A DNA stretch of 64,000 nucleotides, from contig CANOSP010000007.1 of the NCBI GenBank assembly GCA_947569705.1, positions 18,395 through 82,394 on the forward strand, in the 5' to 3' direction. Positions 36,876 through 45,410 of this stretch are shown piece by piece. The translations under genes were made by a program, and so were the position numbers. Numbering within the stretch: position 1 is the first letter of the stretch; the number at the start of each line of letters is the position of its first letter. Below the pieces are notes generated by a model that worked only from the letters and a program-made list of their open reading frames with translations, was not told where the DNA came from and ran no database searches. Source of the DNA: an uncultured Erysipelotrichaceae bacterium (GTDB lineage Bacteria > Bacillota_I > Bacilli_A > Erysipelotrichales > Erysipelotrichaceae).

Positions 36876-37208
36876 TTATTGAGCAGTATACAGACGATTC
36901 AATAATAGGTCAACTGCTTCTTTCTTACAGCGATTATAAGAACTGCGTGAATAGATCGAATGCCACCATCCCCGCTCTTTCACCTCAAAAAAATCATTCA
37001 AGATAATCATTGCATATTCACGATTCATCTGTCTTAATAATAAGCGTAAAAACGCTGTGATTTCCATATCGTTTTCCTGTACGGGACAATCCTCAACCAT
37101 CCCCTGTTTCATGAACGCTTCATGAATACTGCCTTTGCGATACAGCTTTCCCAGATAGCGAATCAGCTGTTCTTTTTCCTGAGTTGAGAGTGTTTCCAAT
37201 TTTTCCAT
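36876..37208 (-). CDS. Small protein of MG284/MPN403-like type
   Basis: A 110-residue, mostly helical, cytosolic protein of unknown function. The C-terminus WHSIYSRSSYNRCKKEAVDL resembles the helix-turn-helix-like tail seen in MG284/MPN403 proteins and in ArpU/sigma-like small regulators, so nucleic acid binding is possible. The assignment is from motif resemblance only. AGGAGG precedes its ATG. It lies alone between ptsI and the phosphofructokinase gene. Confidence 0.6.
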   Translation of the reverse strand: MEKLETLSTQEKEQLIRYLGKLYRKGSIHEAFMKQGMVEDCPVQENDMEITAFLRLLLRQMNREYAMIILNDFFEVKERGWWHSIYSRSSYNRCKKEAVDLLLNRLYTAQ

Positions 37209-37348
37209 AATACCTCCTATAAAATAGCTTTACTGTTCTCTATCTTTTATTATTCACATAAAAACGGCATTATACAAAAATTCACATAATTTCACAATTT
37301 CGTTCAAAAAAGATAATTACAATAAAATGCAAAGAAACACTGTTCGCA

Positions 37349-37380
37349 TAAAAAAACGACATCGCTTATCACGACATCGC
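37349..37380 (-). terminator. Intrinsic terminator after the phosphofructokinase gene
   Basis: On the minus strand two direct copies of GCGATGTCG six or seven bases apart are followed by seven T. Because CGATGTCG is nearly self-complementary, the copies can pair in RNA as a stem with two central G-U/U-G pairs. It lies about 20 nt past the stop. Confidence 0.65.
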
Positions 37381-37400
37381 ATTTTTATTATAACTTAAAA

Positions 37401-38606
37401 TTAACGCATATTGAACGGTTTAATTGTTTTCGGAATACCGTTTTCCATGATCAATGTAGGTTCACCTTCAATTAACGGTGTAATATAATCATAGAACTCC
37501 TGAGTTAAACCTTGGTAATCATCTAAGATCCATTCAGTCGGTACATGTTTTACATGGTTAGCGAAGTTTTCAGCCGGTCCGCTGATAAATTTCGCATTGT
37601 ATTTACCGTCGATGTATTCACGCTGTACTGCGACAACTTCACCGGTGAACTTACCGTCTGCGCTTCTCATATGTGCAGACATACCTAATTCAAATGCTTC
37701 GCTTACATCAACCAAAGACTGTGCAAAGTTGGAAGAACGAGCAGCTGTACTTAAATCCTGTACTTTCGCACGAGGCGCAATACCTGCTTCCAAAATCATA
37801 TTTTTCAAGGTTTCTCCGGCACCGCCTAAGATCGCATGACCGAAGCCGTCATTTTTTGCTTCACCGGCAGAAATATAAGTACCGTCCGCATAATGAGCAC
37901 CCTCACTTGTAACGATGTAGCATTTGCCTTTTTCTTCCATGCATTTCTTAACCTGTGCTAAGAATTTTTCTTTATCGAAATCAATTTCCGGTAATACAAC
38001 TAAATCAACACGTCCTGTCACAACTGTAGATCCTGCCAACCATCCGGCATCTCTACCCATTGTTTCCAAAATGAATACTTCTTCACGTGTATATACATTG
38101 TAATCCAACCAAGTTGCGTTTACTACTTCATTCGCAAACTTAGCACCTGATGCAAATCCCGGACAGTGATCCGTAACCATCAAGTCATTGTCAACTGTTT
38201 TCGGAATACCGACAAAACGCTTATCGATATTGTTTGCCTTAGCCCATTGGCTTAATGCATCTACTGTATCCATTGAATCATTACCGCCGATATAGAACAG
38301 AATTTCAATATCGTGCTTATCCATGATTTCCACTAATTTACGATAATCGGTTTCATCATTTCTTTTTAATTTGTAACGGCAGCTTCCTAGTGCTGATGAC
38401 GGTGTCTGACGAAGCAGCTTATTTTCTGTTTCGCTCATGTTTGTAAGATCATATAAGCGATCCTGCAAGATTCCTTCGATTCCGTTTAATCCACCATATA
38501 CATGATCATAAACAGGATTTAACTGATTTGCCCGTACAACACCTGCCAAAGAAGCATTGATTACTGTAGTAGGTCCGCCGGACTGTGCAACTAAACAATT
38601 AGCCAT
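37401..38606 (-). CDS. pfp: PPi-type 6-phosphofructokinase
   Basis: Phosphorylates fructose 6-phosphate at position 1, likely with pyrophosphate. The N-terminal AQSGGPTTVINASLAG is the family start. GGNDS carries Asp where ATP-dependent enzymes have Gly, and PKTVDND carries Lys in place of Gly; both changes mark PPi-dependent enzymes. The length of 401 fits the medium-size PPi class. GGAGG lies before the ATG. PPi use makes glycolysis reversible and saves ATP. No ATP-type pfkA is in the window. Confidence 0.92.
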   Translation of the reverse strand: MANCLVAQSGGPTTVINASLAGVVRANQLNPVYDHVYGGLNGIEGILQDRLYDLTNMSETENKLLRQTPSSALGSCRYKLKRNDETDYRKLVEIMDKHDIEILFYIGGNDSMDTVDALSQWAKANNIDKRFVGIPKTVDNDLMVTDHCPGFASGAKFANEVVNATWLDYNVYTREEVFILETMGRDAGWLAGSTVVTGRVDLVVLPEIDFDKEKFLAQVKKCMEEKGKCYIVTSEGAHYADGTYISAGEAKNDGFGHAILGGAGETLKNMILEAGIAPRAKVQDLSTAARSSNFAQSLVDVSEAFELGMSAHMRSADGKFTGEVVAVQREYIDGKYNAKFISGPAENFANHVKHVPTEWILDDYQGLTQEFYDYITPLIEGEPTLIMENGIPKTIKPFNMR

Positions 38607-38641
38607 GTGTCTATTCCTCCTAATATTTATATGACAGGTTT

Positions 38642-38650
38642 ATTTTATCA
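38642..38650 (-). promoter_or_regulatory. Extended -10 promoter for the phosphofructokinase gene
   Basis: Minus-strand TGATAAAAT gives an extended -10 (TAAAAT at 38642-38647) with an AT-rich -35 region, about 35 nt upstream of the ATG. Confidence 0.5.
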
Positions 38651-38700
38651 TAATCGGCTTTATTTTAAAAGGGCATTTTAAGAATATAGCGATGTTCACA

Positions 38701-41064
38701 TTAAACCTTTTCACGCTTCATCCTCCACCATGCAAGTAAGCCGAAACCGCTGCATACGCTGATCAAAAGATACAATGTGTAAGGTTCTTCAACGCCTGTC
38801 ATAACTGAGTTATTTTCCTCATGTTGATCTGTTTCGATGGGTGTATTATCGTTATTTTTATCGGCATCATTTTTCATAGGCGGTACAGTATCTTCCGGAT
38901 TTATATAATTAGGATCTTTTTCATGACATTTGATGCACTCACCGTTGACATACTCATGAGCTGTTTTCGCTGTAACTGTACCCTTACGAATGATTTCATT
39001 ACAGTGTACACAGAGATAATCACCTGTATAGCCTGCTTCCGTACAGGATGCTTCCTTCGCATTGATCAGCTTTAGTTCCGTATGTCCGCTTGCTTTCACA
39101 ATTGTTTCTTCTAATGTAATTTCAATTGTTAAAGCCTCGTCCGAATAGTATTTGCCACAGCTTTCACAATACCAATAAGCAATATGTCCCGCTTCATTGC
39201 AAGTAGGTTCCTTTGCCTTGATTTCACTAATTGTATGTCCCGTTTTTTTCAAAAGCACATCGTTTTTATTAATCTTTATCGTAAGCGCCTCATCCGCAAA
39301 ATACTCATCACAAGTTTCACAGTGCCAATAAGCAATATTTCCCGCTTCATTACAAGTAGGTTCCTTTGCCTTGATTTCACTAATTGTATGTCCCGTTTTT
39401 TCCACAAGCACATCGTTTTTATTGATCTTTATCGTAAGCGCCTCATCCGCAAAATACTCATCACAAGCTTCACAGTGCCAATAAGCAATATGTCCCGCTT
39501 CATTGCAAGTAGGTTCCTTTGCCTTAATTTCACTAATTGTATGTCCCGTTTTTTCCAAAAGCACATCGTTTTTATTAATTTTTATCGTAAGCGCCTCATC
39601 CGCAAAATACTCATCACAAATTTCACAGTGCCAGTGAGCGATATTTCCCGCTTCGCTGCAAGTAGGCTCTTTTGCCTTGATTTCACTTATTGTATGTGAT
39701 GTTTTTGCTAATACTACATCATTTTTATCAAGCATTGTCGTGAGCGCCTCATCCGCAAAATACTCATCACAGGTTTCACAGTGCCAATGATCGATATTGC
39801 CTGTTTCAATACAGCTTGCATTCTTTGCCTCAATATGCACCGCATGATGTCCGGATGCCGGAATGATCGTATCGGCTTCTGTTATTTCCTTGTTTAACAA
39901 CAAATCGGCATAATATTTCAAATTGCTGAGCCAATGTTCCATACGTCCCGCCTCAAGACAAGTCGGCTCTATCCTTTTATAATGAACGGCAATTCCCGCT
40001 ACACTGTCCTTTGCGTTGTTGCTGCCCTTAAAACTTCCTGTCACTAAATTATCGCTTAAATCCGGCGTGATTCCGCCTGTTGCTCGTGATAAACCGTACA
40101 TATACCCCGCTGTCACATTCTTTATAATATTTTCAGGAATAATGAATTCAATATCACTGACAGTTGATGAACTGATATGACCCGTATCGGAATAAGAATT
40201 AAATACTCCGACTAAACCACCCAGTCCCATTGAAGATTTTGTAAGCAATGCGTAGCCGATGCTCGCATTCGTCTCGATAACAACATTATTTACATTGCAG
40301 TTTTCAATACTGCTGCTTAAAAAGGCAGCCCCGATCAAACCACCGATTTTTCTTGTACCGGTTATTTTCAGATTCGCAACGCTGCAATCAGAAATCAGAT
40401 TACCGTCCTCTCCTCTTAACCCGACTAAGCCGCCGATATTATCCCCTTCACTGTCGGCTGTAACATACAAACCGTTCACACTGCTGCCCTCATTGCCCCG
40501 CACATGAGAGTTTGTGATCGTTGAATAATGATCGCCTGCTAAGCCTCCGACCATGAAAGTACCGGTAATCGTTATATCTCCGATCACATTACAATTCATC
40601 GTCTTGGTAACCATATACCCTCCTAAGGCCCCTACTGTATGATTTGCCCGTATATCCACATTCTCCAGTGTTAAGTCCGCAATTACGGCTATCGGCGCAC
40701 CTTGCGCATTACCGAAAAATCCTGCTTCATTAAGAGTTTCATCAGTAATCTTCAAGTTCCTCACCGTTTTTTGATTACCCTGAAAAGAACCGGCGAACGG
40801 ATGTTCTTTACTTCCGATCGGTATCCATTCTTCATTGTTTAAATCGATGTCTGCCGTTAATGAGACAGTTTTCTTTGAAAAACTTTTTCCGCTGTTCACC
40901 ATATCGCGAAAAGCAATCAGTTCTTCTTTATCGGAAATCGTAAATTCTGTCGCTGAATCATAATCAGATCCCCAATCTGTTGTGTCAGCCTTTACAATTG
41001 CTGATAACGGCAGTGTAGAAAAAATGACAATCAACGAAACCGCAATACTTATAAGCTTTTTCAT
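38701..41064 (-). CDS. Surface protein with GLUG-like head and tandem Cys repeats
   Basis: A 787-residue surface protein of unknown function. The signal peptide (MKKLISIAVSLIVIFSTLPL...) is followed by a Gly/Asn-rich region (about 35-340) with GLUG-like turns such as VGALGGYMV, VGGLAGDH, IGGLVGLRG and IGGLIGAAF, expected to form a beta-helix. About seven 51-residue units follow, the central ones nearly identical, each with a Cys-x-x-x-Gly, Trp-His-Cys-x-x-Cys and ADEALT pattern. The C-terminus has an acidic spacer and one membrane helix ending KREKV. No LPXTG is seen. Paired Cys suggest metal binding or disulfides. Adhesion is a guess. Confidence 0.85.
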   Translation of the reverse strand: MKKLISIAVSLIVIFSTLPLSAIVKADTTDWGSDYDSATEFTISDKEELIAFRDMVNSGKSFSKKTVSLTADIDLNNEEWIPIGSKEHPFAGSFQGNQKTVRNLKITDETLNEAGFFGNAQGAPIAVIADLTLENVDIRANHTVGALGGYMVTKTMNCNVIGDITITGTFMVGGLAGDHYSTITNSHVRGNEGSSVNGLYVTADSEGDNIGGLVGLRGEDGNLISDCSVANLKITGTRKIGGLIGAAFLSSSIENCNVNNVVIETNASIGYALLTKSSMGLGGLVGVFNSYSDTGHISSSTVSDIEFIIPENIIKNVTAGYMYGLSRATGGITPDLSDNLVTGSFKGSNNAKDSVAGIAVHYKRIEPTCLEAGRMEHWLSNLKYYADLLLNKEITEADTIIPASGHHAVHIEAKNASCIETGNIDHWHCETCDEYFADEALTTMLDKNDVVLAKTSHTISEIKAKEPTCSEAGNIAHWHCEICDEYFADEALTIKINKNDVLLEKTGHTISEIKAKEPTCNEAGHIAYWHCEACDEYFADEALTIKINKNDVLVEKTGHTISEIKAKEPTCNEAGNIAYWHCETCDEYFADEALTIKINKNDVLLKKTGHTISEIKAKEPTCNEAGHIAYWYCESCGKYYSDEALTIEITLEETIVKASGHTELKLINAKEASCTEAGYTGDYLCVHCNEIIRKGTVTAKTAHEYVNGECIKCHEKDPNYINPEDTVPPMKNDADKNNDNTPIETDQHEENNSVMTGVEEPYTLYLLISVCSGFGLLAWWRMKREKV
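39060..39850 (-). repeat. 153-bp tandem repeats within the surface protein gene
   Basis: The phrase aagtaggttc (or a one-base variant) recurs at about 39201, 39354, 39507 and 39660, exactly 153 bp apart, with more diverged units on both sides. The middle three units are nearly identical in DNA as well as protein, which points to recent duplication and probable copy-number variation. Confidence 0.9.
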
Positions 41065-41474
41065 TCTATAGCCTCCTATCTTATGCCCAATTCATATGTA
41101 TCACATTGTTTTGAATCATCCTTTTTATTCTAATATAAAGCTAATAGTTTTACAAGTACATTTTTTTGTCAAATTGTTCATTTTTACACAATCAAAAGCA
41201 ATTTTTACTTAATTATTCTTGTTATTATTATAATTAACAAATGGATTCACTTACATCTGTTTTGAATAACGGCTTAGATTCATCTCATTAAGACCATTGA
41301 TTGTCAGTCAATTTTTGATTGTTATATCAACCTCGATATAAAGATATAAATTTTTAATCACTGACAGACGTTAAGTTCATCTCATTCATAATAAAATATT
41401 TTGTTCTTATTTTATTGACTGTGCTATAATAATTAAGTAATAAGCTTTATGCTTAAACAGTATAAGGAGGACTT
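41065..41474. promoter_or_regulatory. Divergent intergenic region with two promoters
   Basis: The 410-nt spacer is AT-rich. On the minus strand TTGTAA (41150-41155), 17 nt and TAGAAT (41127-41132) form the surface-protein promoter. On the plus strand TTGTTC (41401-41406), 18 nt and extended TGCTATAAT (TATAAT at 41425-41430) form the mscL promoter. Between them are TGTCAGT / ACTGACA inverted copies near 41303 and 41361 and two ttcatctcatt copies near 41279 and 41373, of unknown role. Confidence 0.6.
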
Positions 41475-41930
41475 ATGAAAAAAATAATTGAGGAATTTAA
41501 AGTATTCATCATGCGCGGGAATGTACTTGATTTAGCAATCGGTGTGATCATCGGCGGAGCATTTCAAAAAATCGTAAATTCATTAGTAAATGATGTGATT
41601 ATGCCGCTGATTTCATTAATTACCGGCGGTATCAATTTCAGCAACTGGTTTCTTGCATTAGATAACAGTTCTTACACTGTTTTGGCAGAGGCACAGGCAA
41701 ACGGTGCCAATACCTTAAATTACGGACTCTTTCTGACTGAAGTTTTGAATTTTCTGATCATGGCTTTTGTGATCTTTATGTTTGTGAAAACGATGAATCG
41801 CATTGCCGCCAAACGAAAGAAAGCCGATGTTGAGGAAGAAACGGTGAAAACCAAGCAGTGTCCGTATTGTAAAACGGAAATCGATGCACAAGCTACCCGC
41901 TGTCCGCATTGTACATCCGTATTGGAATAA
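41475..41930 (+). CDS. mscL: Large-conductance mechanosensitive channel with zinc ribbon
   Basis: Homopentameric channel that vents solutes during osmotic downshock. MKKIIEEFKVFIMRGNVLDL and the Gly-rich first helix IGVIIGGAFQKIVNSLVNDV are canonical; the second helix is FLTEVLNFLIMAFVIFMF. Instead of ending after the usual helical bundle, the protein continues with CPYCKTEIDAQATRCPHC, a four-Cys zinc ribbon, to 151 residues. The ribbon is an added cytosolic module. AAGGAGG precedes the ATG. Confidence 0.95.
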   Translation: MKKIIEEFKVFIMRGNVLDLAIGVIIGGAFQKIVNSLVNDVIMPLISLITGGINFSNWFLALDNSSYTVLAEAQANGANTLNYGLFLTEVLNFLIMAFVIFMFVKTMNRIAAKRKKADVEEETVKTKQCPYCKTEIDAQATRCPHCTSVLE

Positions 41931-41939
41931 TACATAAAA

Positions 41940-41992
41940 AGCTCGTGAGCATTTTAGCTGTTCAAACAGTGAAATGCGTCCACGAGTTTTTA
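41940..41992 (+). terminator. Intrinsic terminator after mscL
   Basis: A long stem: CTCGTG / CACGAG, then GCATTT / AAATGC, then CTGTT / AACAG near the tip, followed by TTTTT. A-rich sequence on the other side means it may also stop transcripts from the opposite strand. Confidence 0.85.
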
Positions 41993-42093
41993 TTATGCTT
42001 TAAGATCGTATGCTTTTTTCTTATCCAAAACGATCCAAAATCATATTATTTTCACAGAATCCTCTTACAAATACACTGCGGCATTGTAAAGCT

Positions 42094-42855
42094 TTATCCG
42101 ACAAAACCACCGTCTACCGAAAGGACAGCACCGGTAATATAAGATGCGGCATCACAAGCTAAAAACAGCACCGCATTTGCAATATCCTCACTCTCTCCCA
42201 AACGCCTCAGCGGAATATTGGCTGCCATGCGTTCAATGATCGATTGATCCAGCGCCTTCACCATATCGGTTGCCGTGATTCCCGGGGCTACCGCGTTCAC
42301 ACGGATTCCGTCTTTACCGAGTTCTCTTGCCAAAGCCTTCGTCATCCCGTTGACTGCGAATTTACTTGTGGGGTATGCACTGCCCGAAGTTTGAGCATAA
42401 AGCGAAACCATGGAACTCGTATTGATGACAACGCCCTTGCCTTTTTCTTTCATCATCGGTACACATAATCGTGTTAAGCGAAACATCGCATCGACATTTA
42501 CCTGCATCACATCCGCAAAGTGCTTATCATCATAATCATAAATCGACTTTGCATCAGAGATACCGGCATTATTCACTAAAATATCCACAGAAGCATTAAG
42601 CTTCTTTTTCACATCTTCCAGCATTTCAATGATTTCATTTTCTTTGCTTAAGTCAGGGTAATAGCCAAGCACTTCATAAGCATCGTTTTCATTCTTCAGC
42701 TTTGCCAATGCATGATCGACACTCTCTTTTCGTGATCCCAGCAGTACAACTCTTGCCCCGCTGTCCAAAAAGCCTTTGACGATCGCATAGCCGATGCCGC
42801 GCGTTCCGCCGCTTACCAAAACAACCTTATTCTTTAAAGACATATACTGTTCCAT
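42094..42855 (-). CDS. FabG-like short-chain dehydrogenase/reductase
   Basis: An NAD(P)-dependent oxidoreductase of the classical SDR family. The cofactor motif is SGGTRGIGYA, NNAG follows, and the catalytic Tyr-x3-Lys is in SGSAYPTSKFAVNG. The C-terminal ITGAVLSVDGGFVG is typical. At 253 residues it could be a 3-oxoacyl-ACP reductase, but no fatty-acid genes are near, so the substrate is unknown. A cluster context is lacking; it appears monocistronic. Confidence 0.88.
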   Translation of the reverse strand: MEQYMSLKNKVVLVSGGTRGIGYAIVKGFLDSGARVVLLGSRKESVDHALAKLKNENDAYEVLGYYPDLSKENEIIEMLEDVKKKLNASVDILVNNAGISDAKSIYDYDDKHFADVMQVNVDAMFRLTRLCVPMMKEKGKGVVINTSSMVSLYAQTSGSAYPTSKFAVNGMTKALARELGKDGIRVNAVAPGITATDMVKALDQSIIERMAANIPLRRLGESEDIANAVLFLACDAASYITGAVLSVDGGFVG

Positions 42856-43046
42856 ATTTAAAACCTGCCTTTCTGTTTACAATATAGCACACCGATATAT
42901 AAAATACAACGCAAATGACCTCTTTGGCATTGTCGTGTCCTCTTTCTATGACTATGCCGTTTATTTACGTATCAGTACCCATACACAATTTCATATTCAA
43001 ACAGCTTTCGCATAGAATAGAGTAACCGACATTAGGGGGAATATAC

Positions 43047-44120
43047 ATGATTACTATATCATTGGCAATGATTGTCAAAGACGAAGAAGCCGTATTAGAC
43101 AGATGTCTTGCCTGTGCTGCGCCGTGTGTTGATGAAATTATCATCGTGGATACGGGAAGCAGTGATCACACGATTGAAATTGCCGAGAAATACACAAAGC
43201 ATATTTATCATTATGTCTGGAATGATGATTTTGCGAGCGCCCGCAACGAAGCGTTTTCACATGCGACTCAGGACTATATTCTTTGGTTGGACGCGGATGA
43301 TATTTTAACTGAACGTGAACAGGCAAAGCTGCTTGACTTAAAACAATCATTGGCATCTGATACCGATATTGTCATGATGAAATATCATGTGGCATTTGAT
43401 CAAGATAATCGTCCCACCTTTTCTTATTATCGAGAACGCCTGATTCGCAATCACTGTGGTTTTTATTGGAGCGGTAAAATTCATGAGGCGATTAATATAC
43501 AGGGAAAGATCATCTATTCGGATATTGCGATTCATCATAAAAAAATCAAGCAAAATGATTCGATGCGCAATCTGCGTATCTTAGAAACACTTCATAAACA
43601 ACAACAGCTTTCTGCCAGAGAACGCTATTATTATGCCAAAGAACTTTATGAGCATGCACAATATGAAAAAGCATTGATTCTACTGGATCAATTTATGAAA
43701 GAAACAGATGCTTGGATCGAAAATAAAATCGATGCCTGTCGGATCAAAGGACATTGCCTAACCATGTTACAGAAAAAAACAGCGGCACTGTCTGCGTACT
43801 TTGAAAGCTTTGTTTATGACTTGCCGCGCAGTGAAATATTATGCGATATTGGCTTCCTTTACTTACAGGAAGAGCAATATCCATCGGCTGTTTACTGGTA
43901 TCAACTGGCTTTAAGCGCCGAAAAAAAGGAAACGAGCGGGGCATTTATTCAACCGGATTGTTACGACTTTATTCCGTATGTGCAGCTGTGTGTTTGTTAT
44001 GACAAGCTAAAAGACATCTCTAAAGCGATCTATTATCATCAACAAGCTGCTTTATTGAAGCCGAATGATCCGATTATCATAAAAAACAACAGTTATTTTG
44101 AGTCGCTGAAAAATAAATAA
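43047..44120 (+). CDS. Family 2 glycosyltransferase with repeat-rich C-terminus
   Basis: A GT-A fold transferase: ISLAMIVKDEEAVLDRCLAC, the nucleotide-sugar motif IIIVDTGSSDHT, and DYILWLDADDIL with the metal-binding DxD. The second half (about 200-357) is helical with TPR-like units (RYYYAKELYEHAQYEKALIL, SAVYWYQLALSAEKK, KAIYYHQQAALLKPNDP). This GT2-plus-TPR layout resembles SunS-type protein glycosyltransferases, so a protein substrate is possible, but none is adjacent. Start has AGGGGGA upstream. Confidence 0.88.
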   Translation: MITISLAMIVKDEEAVLDRCLACAAPCVDEIIIVDTGSSDHTIEIAEKYTKHIYHYVWNDDFASARNEAFSHATQDYILWLDADDILTEREQAKLLDLKQSLASDTDIVMMKYHVAFDQDNRPTFSYYRERLIRNHCGFYWSGKIHEAINIQGKIIYSDIAIHHKKIKQNDSMRNLRILETLHKQQQLSARERYYYAKELYEHAQYEKALILLDQFMKETDAWIENKIDACRIKGHCLTMLQKKTAALSAYFESFVYDLPRSEILCDIGFLYLQEEQYPSAVYWYQLALSAEKKETSGAFIQPDCYDFIPYVQLCVCYDKLKDISKAIYYHQQAALLKPNDPIIIKNNSYFESLKNK

Positions 44121-44150
44121 AAAGCATTGCTTCATTTGAAACAGTGCTAT
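44121..44150. terminator. Short hairpin between convergent genes
   Basis: AGCATTG and CAGTGCT (one G-U) form a 7-bp stem between the glycosyltransferase stop and the rlmH stop. On the minus strand it is followed by TTTTTATTT but has one mismatch. It could serve both genes weakly. Confidence 0.4.
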
Positions 44151-44623
44151 TTATGATATGGCTGATGATGTAAAATCGTAAAGGCTCGATACAGCTGTTC
44201 TGCCAACAGTACCCGTACCAACTGATGCGGAAAGGTTAAGTCAGAAAGCTTCCAGCGAAAGTTTGCTCGTTCAATCAATGCTTTACTGACACCGAGCGAA
44301 CCGCCGATCACAAAGACAATATTGCCTGCAGAATATGTTTGAAGCTGATCAATTTTTTGTGACAGCTTTTCGCTTGTCAACATCACACCGGCTAAATCCA
44401 GCAGTATCACATAATCACTGTCTTTAATATGATGTAATATGCGCTGACCTTCTTTGTCTTTAATCTGTTCCATCTGCAGAACAGACAACGACTGCGGCGC
44501 ATTTTCATCCGCTGCTTCAATCATTTCTATTTTAGTAAAAGCCTGAAGCCGTTTTACATACTCATCTGTCAGCTGACGCATCGCTTTTTCTTTTTGTTTT
44601 CCTATTGCCAAAAGCTTTATCAT
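44147..44623 (-). CDS. rlmH: 23S rRNA (pseudouridine1915-N3)-methyltransferase
   Basis: SPOUT-class methyltransferase acting on the 70S ribosome. The 158-residue protein begins MIKLLAIGKQKEKAMRQLTD and has the SAM-binding knot motifs VFVIGGSLGVS and FPHQLVRVLLAEQLYRA, ending ILHHQPYHK. The ATG at 44623 has GGGAG 7 nt upstream; a reading from 44647 includes that site and is rejected. It lies 38 nt after the walJ-like gene, the arrangement known from Bacillus relatives. Confidence 0.96.
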   Translation of the reverse strand: MIKLLAIGKQKEKAMRQLTDEYVKRLQAFTKIEMIEAADENAPQSLSVLQMEQIKDKEGQRILHHIKDSDYVILLDLAGVMLTSEKLSQKIDQLQTYSAGNIVFVIGGSLGVSKALIERANFRWKLSDLTFPHQLVRVLLAEQLYRAFTILHHQPYHK

Positions 44624-44660
44624 AAATTCTCTCCCTGCATAAATCACTCATTGCCTTCAT

Positions 44661-45410
44661 TTATTGATTCTTTTCGCCGCCGATATAAATACCGAATTGT
44701 TCTGCGGCATAGATACGCAGCTTTTCACACGGCAAATCTTTACGCTTTAACTGAGCGATCAAAGTATCCGCAGCGAGTTGACGATGATTGCCTTCCTGTG
44801 AAATATGTGCCAAGACGATCTCTTTTGTTTTATCACCGATTACTTGGGATAATATATAGGCACTGTCCTCATTGCAGAGATGTCCCATATCGTTTATAAT
44901 TCGCTGTTTTACGAATACCGGTCTTGATGTCTGCATTAACATCTCAATATTATGATTACTTTCAAACACATAATAATCGGCGTTCACAATATACGGCATC
45001 ACATCCTTACGGATATATCCGGTATCGGTGACATAGACCATTTTACCGAATGCGCCTTCAATCACAAACCCGATCGTTCCTTCACAGTCATGGCTCATCG
45101 GTAGAATCGTAATATCAAAATCTTTGATGCGAATTCGTTCATATGCTTTCACATAATTGGCATCATTTCGTTCCAGCTTTGCGCAGGCAAATGCAGCAAT
45201 TCCGTCAAACATTTTCAGTTGAGATACATGATCCTTATGCGTATGCGTAACTAACAGTGCATCGGCATTTTGATACTGATAGGAAAGACGCTCAAAGCAC
45301 TGATTCAAATAGCGCTTGGTCGTCCCGCAGTCAATGATTAACTCGGTATTTGCATCTTTCATCAGACAACAGTTTCCTTTTGAGCCGCTGGCAAGTAATG
45401 CGAACTTCAT
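44661..45410 (-). CDS. MBL-fold metallohydrolase of the WalJ/YycJ type
   Basis: Metallo-beta-lactamase fold with MKFALLASGSKGNCCLMKDA, the zinc motif LLVTHTHKDHVSQLK, VYVTDTGYI and FESNHN. The 249-residue length fits YycJ/WalJ, which is linked to cell division and wall signalling and to DNA repair in Bacillus. Here it adjoins rlmH, but the walRKHI genes are absent from the window. Its ATG shares a base with the preceding M23 gene's stop. Confidence 0.9.
   Translation of the reverse strand: MKFALLASGSKGNCCLMKDANTELIIDCGTTKRYLNQCFERLSYQYQNADALLVTHTHKDHVSQLKMFDGIAAFACAKLERNDANYVKAYERIRIKDFDITILPMSHDCEGTIGFVIEGAFGKMVYVTDTGYIRKDVMPYIVNADYYVFESNHNIEMLMQTSRPVFVKQRIINDMGHLCNEDSAYILSQVIGDKTKEIVLAHISQEGNHRQLAADTLIAQLKRKDLPCEKLRIYAAEQFGIYIGGEKNQ

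Noticed and set aside
39184..39699. 171-residue plus-strand ORF with its own repeats
   Set aside because: It is the antisense of the 153-bp repeats in the surface protein gene, which has a signal peptide and anchor.
39060..39850. CRISPR array
   Set aside because: The units are 153 bp, contiguous and coding, with no spacer-repeat alternation and no cas genes nearby.
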